From a virus: a DNA stretch of 39,028 nt. The DNA lies in the IMG/VR virus record IMGVR_UViG_3300025121_000090, positions 1 through 39,028 of that record; one strand, 5' to 3'. The notes under the pieces are model-generated. The model searched no databases, was not told the origin of the DNA, and was given only the letters and a program-made list of their open reading frames with translations. Positions within the stretch are counted from its first letter, which is position 1. Each line of letters starts with the position of its first letter. A program made the position numbers and the translations under genes. Shown piece by piece: positions 20,354-28,376 of the stretch.

Positions 20354-21087
20354 AAGTAGTTATTTTAATGACATACATCAACCGCCCGGAATCCTTAAAA
20401 TGGACTTTGAAGTCGTTACTTCAATACGATCCTAAAGATTTCAGTGTGATTATAGTTGATGATAACAGCAAAGAAGATATTATATTCCCTGATTTGCCTT
20501 ACAAAGTCCGGGTAATTAAATTCACTACCGAACCGTGGGTGCATATCTATACAGGCATTATTAACATGGGTTTATTCTATGCAATTCAGGAAAACCCGGA
20601 TATTATTATCATGCAACAGTCAGAGTGCTATCATCACGGGGACATATTAAGCCGTGCCAAACAGGTAACGGACAAAACATATATTTCCTTTGGTTGTTAT
20701 TCTTTAGGCAAGGACGAAACGCCTGGGTCATTCGAGATGCTGAATAGGCCATGCACTACGGATGGGCAAAGATCGTGGTATAATCATCCTGAGATAAGAC
20801 CGGTAGGTTATAACTTCTGTTCAGCAATTACAACAAAGAACCTGATTAAGTTAAATGGTTTTGATGAACGGTTTAAAGATGGTTGCGCTTATGAAGATAA
20901 TTACTTCCTTCATCAGATAGCAATGTTAGGATTGAAGGTTGAAATAACCGATAACCCTATTGTGCTTCATCAGCATCATTCAACGGCATGGGACCCGTCA
21001 AAATGGGAGATAAACCAAAGAGTTTTTGAAATATTAAGACAAAATAAGGAATATAGAGCAAAACATATTTTAACACTTGATCTATGA
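20350..21087 (+). CDS. GT2-family glycosyltransferase
   Basis: 245 residues. GT-A pattern: VVILMTYINRPESLKWTLKSLLQYDP, then FSVIIVDDNSKEDI (nucleotide-binding DD). A later MQQSECYHHGDILSRA stretch and the segment FDERFKDGCAYEDNYFLHQI (the conserved ED acceptor loop) follow. The ED(N) motif near residue 200 suggests an inverting GT2. The gene is coupled by overlap to both neighbours. Confidence 0.75.
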   Translation: MKVVILMTYINRPESLKWTLKSLLQYDPKDFSVIIVDDNSKEDIIFPDLPYKVRVIKFTTEPWVHIYTGIINMGLFYAIQENPDIIIMQQSECYHHGDILSRAKQVTDKTYISFGCYSLGKDETPGSFEMLNRPCTTDGQRSWYNHPEIRPVGYNFCSAITTKNLIKLNGFDERFKDGCAYEDNYFLHQIAMLGLKVEITDNPIVLHQHHSTAWDPSKWEINQRVFEILRQNKEYRAKHILTLDL

Positions 21088-22361
21088 TATTACCTGATAA
21101 AATAGAATCTTTAGTTGGCAATCATGTTGCACCATATCTTTATAATTCTGTGAACTTCAAACCAGGTAAAACTGTCATTCCTTATTCCGGTCCATACTGG
21201 GACAATAAAGAAAGTGAAGCGGCAATAAATACATTCCTTAACGGTACGTGGATTTCATCAGGCGGCCAGGTTAATGTTTTTGAAAAGGCATTCAGTAGGA
21301 AATTTAATTCTGGTTATTCTTTAATGGTCAATTCTGGATCATCGGCTAATTTGGTTATGATTGCCGCTCTAAAAAAATATTATAACTGGCAGGACGGAGA
21401 TGAGGTTATTGTTTCATCAGTTGGATTTCCGACAACAATATCTGTGCTTTATCAAAATAGGCTCAACCCGGTATTTGTAGATATTGAATGGAACACCCTG
21501 AATTTTGACTTAGATCAAATTGAATCAAAGATAGGATATCGTACCAAAGCGATATTCTTAAGTCCTGTACTTGGTAATCCGCCGGACATTGACCGACTCT
21601 TGTATTTATGTGATGTGTATGGATTGAAACCGATCCTGGATAACTGCGATTCTCTGGGGACAAAGTGGAACGGGAAATACCTGAATGAATATAGTATCGC
21701 TTCATCCTGTTCATTTTATGCCGCGCATACACTATGTACCGGGGAAGGAGGTATGATCAGTACTAATGATAAAGGCCTGATGGAAATTATGACAAGTATA
21801 GCTCATTGGGGACGGGATTGTAATTGTATCGGTTCAGATAATATGTTACTGAAAGGATCATGCGGCCACCGGTTTGATAAATGGCTCGAAGCTTATGACG
21901 GGATTGTCGATCATAAATACGTATTTTCAAACATGGGATATAATCTTAAACCACTTGATTTACAGGGTGCAATAGGATTGGTCCAGCTCGACAAATTTAC
22001 AGAGATTGAGGCCCGGCGAAAACATTCAAAAACAATAATAGAGAAAATTGTAAGTAAGATTCCAGGAGTGCATGGGGTTCAGACATTAGGCAGGGCTGAT
22101 GTTTGTTGGTTTGGGACTCCTTTTATTTGCGAGGACGGATTAAAAAATAAGTTAGTCGCACACCTTGAAAAACACCTCATCCAGACAAGGAATTATTTTA
22201 CAGGTAATATTCTGATGCATCCCGGTTACGCTTTTCATGATGATTACAGAAACTATCCAGAGGCAAACAAAGTACTCGATAAAGTATTTTTTATTGGAGC
22301 TGCGCCGCATTATGGAGGTGAAATATTTGAATACATTGAAAAAGTTGTAAAGAAATTTTAA
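21084..22361 (+). CDS. rfbH: PLP/[2Fe-2S] 3-dehydratase of the DegT fold, RfbH/E1-like
   Basis: 425 residues, DegT/DnrJ/EryC1 fold. The Schiff-base Lys position is His (H215, SFYAAHTLCTGEGG), as in RfbH/E1 and ColD, so this is a dehydratase rather than an aminotransferase. Cys188-X57-Cys246-X1-Cys248-X11-Cys260 follows the [2Fe-2S] Cys pattern known for E1 (CX57CX1CX7C), with a 4-residue longer last gap. HWGRDCNC and KYVFSNMGYNLKPLDLQGAIG also match RfbH. The expected reaction is C-3 deoxygenation of an NDP-4-keto-6-deoxyhexose, which in RfbH needs a ferredoxin-reductase partner (none seen in the window). Confidence 0.82.
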   Translation: MILPDKIESLVGNHVAPYLYNSVNFKPGKTVIPYSGPYWDNKESEAAINTFLNGTWISSGGQVNVFEKAFSRKFNSGYSLMVNSGSSANLVMIAALKKYYNWQDGDEVIVSSVGFPTTISVLYQNRLNPVFVDIEWNTLNFDLDQIESKIGYRTKAIFLSPVLGNPPDIDRLLYLCDVYGLKPILDNCDSLGTKWNGKYLNEYSIASSCSFYAAHTLCTGEGGMISTNDKGLMEIMTSIAHWGRDCNCIGSDNMLLKGSCGHRFDKWLEAYDGIVDHKYVFSNMGYNLKPLDLQGAIGLVQLDKFTEIEARRKHSKTIIEKIVSKIPGVHGVQTLGRADVCWFGTPFICEDGLKNKLVAHLEKHLIQTRNYFTGNILMHPGYAFHDDYRNYPEANKVLDKVFFIGAAPHYGGEIFEYIEKVVKKF

Positions 22362-22371
22362 TATCAAAATT

Positions 22372-22602
22372 ATGAAAACAATAAGATTAAAGGAAGTAAA
22401 GTGGGGGACTATATGGGAAAATATAGTTGCAGTTTTTGTTATTGCGTTACTTATAATACTGGGGGGATTAATGTTTTATGGTATGGCAGAGGATTATAGT
22501 GGCAATACGAAATATGCATGGATTCCTACACTTGCATGGGCTATATTTGTAATAGGAATTCTTATTTACGATCACTATCATCCGGACGGGGGACTGTTAT
22601 GA
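22372..22602 (+). CDS. Small membrane protein, 76 aa
   Basis: 76 residues with two hydrophobic helices: IVAVFVIALLIILGGLMFYG (about residues 18-37) and IPTLAWAIFVIGILI (about 51-65), separated by a short polar loop (MAEDYSGNTKYAW). Basic N-terminus suggests N-in topology. It sits between the RfbH-like and SDR genes and overlaps the next start by 4 nt. Function unknown. Confidence 0.6.
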   Translation: MKTIRLKEVKWGTIWENIVAVFVIALLIILGGLMFYGMAEDYSGNTKYAWIPTLAWAIFVIGILIYDHYHPDGGLL

Positions 22603-23339
22603 ATTATTATATTTCCGGGCAGTCAGGTTTTTTAGGAACTGCGATAACAAAGTACCTGGAGGGTAAATCAGTATTTTCCATCCCACGGCACCAGTCAATT
22701 GAGCAACTCAAGCAGTTATTTTATTTAAATAATCCTGATGTGATTATCCACCTCGCAGCCTATGGCAACCAGTATTATCAGAGAGATTTTATAGGAGTGG
22801 TAAATGCTAACATTATCGGAACATACAATCTTTTGGAGGCCGCTAAAGAATTTAATTATAAGACATTTTATAATCTATCGACTTCATCAGTAACTTTCTT
22901 TGATAAGCCTACATATTATTCCATAACGAAGCTTTGCGGTGAACAACTGGCAGGGATGTATAAGAATGTGATTAACGTCCGGCCTTATTCTATTTATGGC
23001 CCCGGTGAACAGAAACACCGGTTTATTCCTACCATCATAGATTGTCTGAATACAGGTGCAGAGATGATACTTGATGAAAGAGCCTGCCATGACTGGGTTT
23101 ATATTGACTGTGCAGTTGAAGCATTATTTGCCGGGGCGACTCGAATAGGTGCTGGGATCAAAATATCAAACCTCGAAGTTGTAAGAATGTTAGAACAGAT
23201 TTCCGGGAAGAAACTGAAATACACATCAGGGACTTTAAGGATCTATGACAATGAAGATTGGGTATGTAAAGAGGGAGTAAAAGATATTGGAATGTATGAA
23301 GGATTAAAAAGAACTTATGAATCAATGTCACGCTATTAA
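22599..23339 (+). CDS. NAD-dependent sugar epimerase/reductase (SDR)
   Basis: 246 residues from the ATG at 22599, overlapping the previous stop. Rossmann motif GQSGFLG (residues 7-13), then IIHLAAYGNQYYQRD, the catalytic YYSITK (YxxxK), and the RPYSIYGPGEQKHRF stretch. This is an extended SDR acting on nucleotide sugars, either reducing or epimerising the product of the upstream dehydratase. It is shorter than the usual 300-340 residues for epimerases. Could play the ColC- or YerF-like reductase role (inference). Confidence 0.78.
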   Translation: MNYYISGQSGFLGTAITKYLEGKSVFSIPRHQSIEQLKQLFYLNNPDVIIHLAAYGNQYYQRDFIGVVNANIIGTYNLLEAAKEFNYKTFYNLSTSSVTFFDKPTYYSITKLCGEQLAGMYKNVINVRPYSIYGPGEQKHRFIPTIIDCLNTGAEMILDERACHDWVYIDCAVEALFAGATRIGAGIKISNLEVVRMLEQISGKKLKYTSGTLRIYDNEDWVCKEGVKDIGMYEGLKRTYESMSRY

Positions 23340-23384
23340 AAACTCACAAGACATGAAATTAATAAGAAAGGAAGCATCGCATAA

Positions 23385-23963
23385 ATGGAGAAAATGCTTG
23401 GCAGAATAACAGAAATAGCTAAAAAATACAAATTATCTCACCTTGGATCTTGTTATACATCTTTAGGGATAATTGATGAGATTTACCGGATTAAAAAAGA
23501 AGATGAGCCATTTGTCCTTTCCTGCGGACATGCTGGACTATCTCTTTATTGCATCCTTGAAAAATACTATGGTTTTGATGCTGAAAAACTTTACTTAAAA
23601 CATGGCACACATCCGCATCGGGATTTAGAAGATAAAATATATTGTTCAACCGGGTCACTCGGAATGGGACTTGGTATATCAGTAGGGATGGCACTGGCAG
23701 ACAGGACAAAAAACGTCTATTGTCTTATTTCTGACGGGGAGGCTTTTGAAGGCATTATCTACGAGTCTGCAAATGTGATTAGAAAATATAATGTCACAAA
23801 CTTAAAGGTTTACATTAATTGGAACGGGTTTTCAGCTTATGATTCTATAGAAGATTGGATGCAATGGAATGTTATACATATATTCCCAAAGATTGAAATA
23901 AGATATACAAAAGTGGAAGATTATGGATTAAAAGGATTATCAGCACATTATATAACTATCTGA
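23385..23963 (+). CDS. Transketolase N-terminal (TPP-binding) subunit, short
   Basis: 192 residues. It keeps the pyrophosphate-binding core: LSCGHAGLSLYCIL, the TGSLGMGLGISVGMALAD segment, and SDGEAFEGIIYESAN...YINWNG, a divergent GDG(x25-30)N TPP/Mg motif (SDG in place of GDG). Typical N-terminal subunits have about 270 residues. With its partner at 25191-25658 it should form a TPP enzyme, probably transferring a two-carbon unit. Its stop overlaps the methyltransferase start by 1 nt. Confidence 0.75.
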   Translation: MEKMLGRITEIAKKYKLSHLGSCYTSLGIIDEIYRIKKEDEPFVLSCGHAGLSLYCILEKYYGFDAEKLYLKHGTHPHRDLEDKIYCSTGSLGMGLGISVGMALADRTKNVYCLISDGEAFEGIIYESANVIRKYNVTNLKVYINWNGFSAYDSIEDWMQWNVIHIFPKIEIRYTKVEDYGLKGLSAHYITI

Positions 23964-24499
23964 TGTTAGCGAGGCAATTATACGAAGGAATAATAACTGA
24001 TAACTTATACAGTAATCAGGTATATTTAGAAATAGGTTCATATGATGGGGAGGGAATCGCAATGTTAAGCAATAAATTCCCTGACAAGACATTCTATTCT
24101 ATTGATCCATTTATTGAGGATGGACATACATCAGGGAATGGAGTTGGAAAAGGTGATTTATTTACTGCAATAAGAGAGGTATTTTATAATAATACAAAAG
24201 ATTGTGATAATGTGTTTCATTTTGATATGACTGATGAAGCGTTTTTGAAAGGGAAATTGTATGAACTTATTGAGCCAGACGTTTTATTTATTGATGGCAA
24301 CCATTCTTTTGAATATGTCACTTTAGATTTACAACTTGCAGAATTATTCGCAAAGAAGAAGAGGTTATTTGTTGTAATGGATGATACGGTAAATATTGAG
24401 GGTGTTGTTACGGCTTTGGCAGAATTTAAGTTAAGGCATCCGGAAATAACATTTAACAGCCTCCCGGATTACGGGGCAGTATATTTTTACATATCATGA
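23963..24499 (+). CDS. Class I SAM-dependent methyltransferase-like protein
   Basis: 178 residues. The SAM-binding motif is degenerate but recognisable (QVYLEIGSYDGEGIAMLSNKFP), followed by TFYSIDPFI (acidic end of strand 2) and DVLFIDGNHSFEYVTLDLQLA, as in the Methyltransf_24/CmcI-like group used for sugar or small-molecule O-methylation. It lies between the two transketolase halves, which suggests it acts on the island's sugar product. Catalytic acceptor unknown. Confidence 0.7.
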   Translation: MLARQLYEGIITDNLYSNQVYLEIGSYDGEGIAMLSNKFPDKTFYSIDPFIEDGHTSGNGVGKGDLFTAIREVFYNNTKDCDNVFHFDMTDEAFLKGKLYELIEPDVLFIDGNHSFEYVTLDLQLAELFAKKKRLFVVMDDTVNIEGVVTALAEFKLRHPEITFNSLPDYGAVYFYIS

Positions 24500-24507
24500 G
24501 AAGAAAA

Positions 24508-24650
24508 TTTGCAGTTGATTTGATTATTTTATATATTTGTAATGCGATTCAGTTATGAAAAACAAAAAGTCCCATATCAGTTACATTGCCAAATTGTGTA
24601 ATATTACACGACTGGATCGCCTCTGTAATTGGTATGGGCAATTTTTATGA
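24508..24650 (+). promoter_or_regulatory. Structured leader with interleaved stems and 31-codon frame (copy 3)
   Basis: TTTG (24508-24511), 20 nt, TATATTTG (24532-24539): a consensus promoter. Stem A pairs GCGATTCAGTT (24544-24554) with GACTGGATCGC (24610-24620), 11 bp, two G-U. Stem B pairs CCCATATCAGTTAC (24571-24584) with GTAATTGGTATGGG (24625-24638), 14 bp, two G-U. Order A-B-A'-B'. A perfect palindrome GTGTAATATTACAC (24596-24609) forms a small hairpin between B and A'. The ATG at 24555 directly follows strand A. Its 31-codon frame ends at 24650 and overlaps the HNH start (ATGA). A T run follows B'. Confidence 0.65.
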
Positions 24651-25216
24651 GAACAATGAGAATACTAAAATGTAAACAATGCGGAGTTGATTTTTCTCCT
24701 AAAAATCAAAACTGGAAAACTAAATTTTGTTCAAGAGATTGCTATTTTGAAGCTATCCGTGGTAAAAGGAAACAGATAGATCAAAGAGTAACGGAAAAAT
24801 ATAAATATTGTTTAGAGTGTGGTAAAAAATATTATAATATTGCCAGTTATAATAAAAAAGGTGTCGCTTCTTCTTATGGGATAAAACGTTGGGGTGAAAA
24901 AATATTTTGTTCACGCAATTGTTTTGGTGCTTATGATGGAAGGTCGAGAATTGGAATGGATGAAACGAAACATCCTAAATGGAAAGGCGAAAAGGTAGGT
25001 TATTATGGTATCCATGACTGGGTAACAAAACATTTGGGACAACCAATAGGATGTGAAGTTTGCGGACTTAGTGACTCAAATAGAAAATATCATTGGGCAA
25101 ATCTTTCAGGGAAATATATAAGAGATAAGTCTGATTTTAAAAGAATGTGTGTACCATGTCATAGTAGATATGATCATAAAATAAGAAAAAATGAATCAGC
25201 GAAAGTACTTTTTTGA
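24647..25216 (+). CDS. HNH endonuclease (zinc-knuckle type)
   Basis: 189 residues from the ATG at 24647, which overlaps the leader frame's stop. The ATG at 24656 is an alternative. Two N-terminal zinc-finger-like units (CKQCGVDF...FCSRDC, and CLECGKKY...FCSRNC), a DNA-binding stretch (HPKWKGEKVGYYGIHDWV), and the HNH core GCEVCGLSDSNRKYHWANLSG...RMCVPCHSRYD. The first HNH His aligns with the YHWAN His and the last with CHSRYDHK, so the centre appears intact. Its last 8 codons overlap the transketolase C-terminal gene in another frame. Likely an inserted homing endonuclease. Confidence 0.8.
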   Translation: MRTMRILKCKQCGVDFSPKNQNWKTKFCSRDCYFEAIRGKRKQIDQRVTEKYKYCLECGKKYYNIASYNKKGVASSYGIKRWGEKIFCSRNCFGAYDGRSRIGMDETKHPKWKGEKVGYYGIHDWVTKHLGQPIGCEVCGLSDSNRKYHWANLSGKYIRDKSDFKRMCVPCHSRYDHKIRKNESAKVLF

Positions 25217-25658
25217 TTCTCTTTATGATTTAATGGTTAAGGATAAAAATATTATTCTTATTTCTATTGACCTTGGTTATTTTTATGCTGACCGTATAAG
25301 ATCAGAGATGCCGGATCAGTTTTATAATGTTGGTGCAGCGGAGCAGGCAGCAATAACTATGGCAGTCGGATTAGCTTTGTCGGGTCGTATCCCGGTAGTT
25401 TACACAATCACGCCATTTCTTATTTTCAGACCAATGGAAGCGATTCGGCTATACCTCGACCATGAGAGCATCCCGGTAATACTTGCAGGAGCCGGTAGGG
25501 GTCAGGATTACTCTCATGAGGGATTTAGTCATGATGCTTCAGATCATGAGATATTAAAGCAGTTCAAAAATATTAATTTTTTAGTGCCGGAAGAAGGTTT
25601 TAACTTGTCAGAAATTATCTATTCCGGGAAACCAACTTATTTAAATTTAAAGAGATGA
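25191..25658 (+). CDS. Transketolase pyrimidine-binding (C-terminal) subunit, short
   Basis: 155 residues containing only the pyrimidine-binding domain: IILISIDLGYFYADRIRSE, NVGAAEQAAITMAVGLALSG (Glu in GAAEQ is the TPP-activating residue), and YTITPFLIFRPMEAI. The usual third domain of transketolase C-subunits is missing. Together with the 192-residue N-subunit this gives about 347 residues, roughly half a normal transketolase. The start overlaps the HNH gene by 26 nt. The stop overlaps the next start (ATGA). Confidence 0.72.
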   Translation: MNQRKYFFDSLYDLMVKDKNIILISIDLGYFYADRIRSEMPDQFYNVGAAEQAAITMAVGLALSGRIPVVYTITPFLIFRPMEAIRLYLDHESIPVILAGAGRGQDYSHEGFSHDASDHEILKQFKNINFLVPEEGFNLSEIIYSGKPTYLNLKR

Positions 25659-26794
25659 TAAACCTTGTAAGTGATACAATAGACCGGGAAGATATCAACG
25701 CACTGATCGAATGGCTGCAAAAAGACCCTATTCCACAGCTAACAAAAGGGCCCCTTACAAAAGAACTTGAATCTAAGTGGGCAAAGAAGGTCGGAACTGA
25801 ATATTCTGTTTTTGTCAATTCGGGATCGTCAGGTATTCTCTTGCTTTTGGCAGCATATAAGGAAATACTTGGTTATAATCCTAAGATAGTGGTTCCGGCA
25901 TTGAGCTGGGTCACGGATGTCAGTTCTCCGATGTTATTAGGTTATGATGTTCGGCTTTGTGATTGCAATCTCAGGGACCTGTCATGTGACCTGAAAGAGT
26001 TAAGAGAAATATTTGCCGAGTTTAAGCCTGATATATTTATTTCCGTTGCGCCCCTTGGATTAATCCCGGATATGGATAGTATCGTTAATCTATGCAAGGA
26101 ATTTAATGTTATATTAATTGAAGATAACTGCGAGAGCATGGGTTCACGTATTGGCGCTGAGATGCTGGGACGGTATGGCGATTCGTCTGTATTTTCCATG
26201 TATTATGGGCATCATTTGAGTACAATTGAGGGAGGTTTTATAAATACAAGCGACACCGAATTATATAACTTTCTTGTTTCGATGCGTAACCACGGATGGG
26301 ATCGTGATTGGGATGCCCAGACAACGCAGCGGCATAAAAAGAAGTGGAACGTTGAAGATTTCAATTCTCTTTATACTTTCTATTATCCGGGACTTAATTT
26401 AAGGTCAACTGATCTACAGGCATTTATCGGACTCAGACAATTGGATAAACTCGCTCGGTTTTCCAAAAAAAGAAACTATAATTTTCGGTACTACCTGAAA
26501 CATATCAAAGATAATATTCTGACTCTTAAAGAAAGGGGTTATATTTCAAATTTTGCCTATCCTGTTGTGAGTATTAAAAAAGACCGGATAGTCAGGGAAC
26601 TGCAGGAAAATGGAGTTGTAACCAGGCCACTGATAGCGGGGTCAATCGGGAAACAGCCTTTTTGGATTAAAAAACACGGATCTTATAACTATCCAAATGC
26701 TGATCTGATTCATAAATTTGGCTTTTATTTACCTAATCATCAGGATTTAAGCGAAAAGGATATGGACTTTATAATAGAAATTTTAAACAGATGA
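25655..26794 (+). CDS. DegT-fold PLP enzyme with His replacing Lys, ColD-like
   Basis: 379 residues. The DegT/DnrJ core is clear (FVNSGSSGILLLLAAYKE, IEDNCESMGSRI, then SMYYGHHLSTIEGG). The Schiff-base Lys position is H186, as in ColD (GDP-4-keto-6-deoxymannose 3-dehydratase, with SxxYGHHxSTIEGG), which has no Fe-S cluster. No E1-type Cys cluster is visible here either. Length (379 versus about 388) fits ColD. The expected product is a GDP-3,6-dideoxyhexulose en route to colitose. It directly precedes two fucosyltransferase-type genes, and colitose is 3-deoxy-L-fucose. Confidence 0.72.
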   Translation: MINLVSDTIDREDINALIEWLQKDPIPQLTKGPLTKELESKWAKKVGTEYSVFVNSGSSGILLLLAAYKEILGYNPKIVVPALSWVTDVSSPMLLGYDVRLCDCNLRDLSCDLKELREIFAEFKPDIFISVAPLGLIPDMDSIVNLCKEFNVILIEDNCESMGSRIGAEMLGRYGDSSVFSMYYGHHLSTIEGGFINTSDTELYNFLVSMRNHGWDRDWDAQTTQRHKKKWNVEDFNSLYTFYYPGLNLRSTDLQAFIGLRQLDKLARFSKKRNYNFRYYLKHIKDNILTLKERGYISNFAYPVVSIKKDRIVRELQENGVVTRPLIAGSIGKQPFWIKKHGSYNYPNADLIHKFGFYLPNHQDLSEKDMDFIIEILNR

Positions 26795-27552
26795 TTTCAG
26801 CAATGTTATGTGGTGGTTTAGGGGGACGGATGTTTCAAATAGCAGCCGCTTACGCCCTTGCACTCGAAAATAATGATGAGTGTGCCTTTAATCTTAATAT
26901 GGGTTCATTGAGTCAGGGAGTTCATCCATCAACATACCGGAATAACGTTTTCAGAAAGCTCAAAGATTTACCGCCAGGTTGGAAGCAAGAAGCATATTAT
27001 CAGGAACGAAGGTATAATTATGACCCTATTCCTTACCAAAAGAATCTAATGATCGGTGGGTACTTTTCAAGTGAGAAATATTTCGACAAATACCGGAAGG
27101 AAATTATTGAACTATTCAAAGATCACGAGATGCTTGAAAGTATAAAGTTTGATTTTATAAATAGTGTTTCGCTTCACGTCAGAAGGGGTGACTATCTTAT
27201 AAATGCGAGTCATATTTGTGGTGAAAATTACTATAAAAAGGCTTTATCTTTTATGGATTCAAAGACTCAGATAGACCATATTTATATTATCTCTGATGAC
27301 ATCCCCTGGTGTAAAGAGACATTTAAAGATCAAAGGGTAATATTTAGCGAAGGTGTCCCTGATTACATTGATTTCTACCTGCAGACTAAATGCACACACA
27401 ATATAATAGCAAATTCGACTTATTCCCGTTGGGGTGCATACCTGAATGAAAATACAAATAAAATTGTTTGCGCTCCGGCTGTTTGGTTTTCCGGGACTAT
27501 TGCAAATGAGATAACAGATGTTTTTTTAAATGACTGGAACTTTATATCATGA
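26791..27552 (+). CDS. GT11-type alpha-1,2-fucosyltransferase
   Basis: 253 residues. N-terminal GGLGGRMFQIA (9-18) is a variant of the GT11 GGLGNQMFQYA start. GYFSSEKYFD (90-99) and HVRRGDYL (129-136, motif I HxRRxD) are conserved, as is ANSTYSRWGAYL near the end. GT11 enzymes transfer L-fucose from GDP-fucose. Here GDP-colitose is conceivable, given the ColD-like gene just upstream. The start overlaps the previous stop by ATGA. Confidence 0.82.
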   Translation: MISAMLCGGLGGRMFQIAAAYALALENNDECAFNLNMGSLSQGVHPSTYRNNVFRKLKDLPPGWKQEAYYQERRYNYDPIPYQKNLMIGGYFSSEKYFDKYRKEIIELFKDHEMLESIKFDFINSVSLHVRRGDYLINASHICGENYYKKALSFMDSKTQIDHIYIISDDIPWCKETFKDQRVIFSEGVPDYIDFYLQTKCTHNIIANSTYSRWGAYLNENTNKIVCAPAVWFSGTIANEITDVFLNDWNFIS

Positions 27553-28376
27553 AGGTTAAATTTCATTACGCCTATCCGATCAATTTAGATATTGACTGCA
27601 ACAAAGAAGTCAATGTCTATATAGATCAATTTACTTTAGAAGATATCCCGCCGGATTCGCTTCGTATTATCATCTTACAAGAGCCGTGGCGGTCGCCTAT
27701 GGTTCCACTTGTACAAAAGTATAAAGGTTATTATAATTACGTACTGACATACCAGGAAGAAGTTCTGCAGACGAATCCAAAAGCAAGGTTATTTCACTTT
27801 CCGAATACGTGGGTCAAAGGTTATGAACCAAGAAAAGAGTTTAGCGTTTCAACTGTCGTCGGGGGTAAGAATATTCAGACTTTAGAAGGTCACGAATTAA
27901 GGCATGAATTATGGAGAAAAAAGGATATGATAACCATTCCGAAAAAATTCTATCTAAGCGGCAATGCAAAACATTTTCATACATTCGTTCCGTGGAATGA
28001 GGCAGACTATACAGGGCAGTTAATTTTGGGTGACTCAAAAAATCCGCTATTTGATTCCATGTTTCATATTGCGATTGAGAATACTTCAATAGCTAATTTC
28101 TTTACCGAAAAACTTATTGATTGCTTTCAGACCCGGACAGTACCGATTTATTATGGGTGCAGGAATATTAGCGACTTCTTTAATATGGACGGGATTATTG
28201 ATGTTAATGACGTGGAAGAGATAGTTGCTGTTTGTAATTATTTAAAGCCTGGAATTTATGATGATATGTTACCGGCCTTAAATGATAATTTTGAACGGTC
28301 AATTAAATGGTGCGATCAGATGGGACAATTAAAAAATGGTGTAACTTTGGTACTTAAATCAGAAGGTTATGCCTGA
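27549..28376 (+). CDS. GT10-type alpha-1,3-fucosyltransferase
   Basis: 275 residues. The C-terminal half carries the GT10 core FHIAIENTSIANFFTEKLID, with QTRTVPIYYGCRNISDFFN (a near copy of the FTEKLxDxFxxxTVPIYxG consensus). The N-terminal half is short compared with GT10 enzymes from other bacteria (300-400 residues). It has no signal peptide or membrane helix. It would use a GDP-fucose-like donor. The end overlaps the minor head gene by 8 nt, closing the island against the structural module. Confidence 0.8.
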   Translation: MKVKFHYAYPINLDIDCNKEVNVYIDQFTLEDIPPDSLRIIILQEPWRSPMVPLVQKYKGYYNYVLTYQEEVLQTNPKARLFHFPNTWVKGYEPRKEFSVSTVVGGKNIQTLEGHELRHELWRKKDMITIPKKFYLSGNAKHFHTFVPWNEADYTGQLILGDSKNPLFDSMFHIAIENTSIANFFTEKLIDCFQTRTVPIYYGCRNISDFFNMDGIIDVNDVEEIVAVCNYLKPGIYDDMLPALNDNFERSIKWCDQMGQLKNGVTLVLKSEGYA

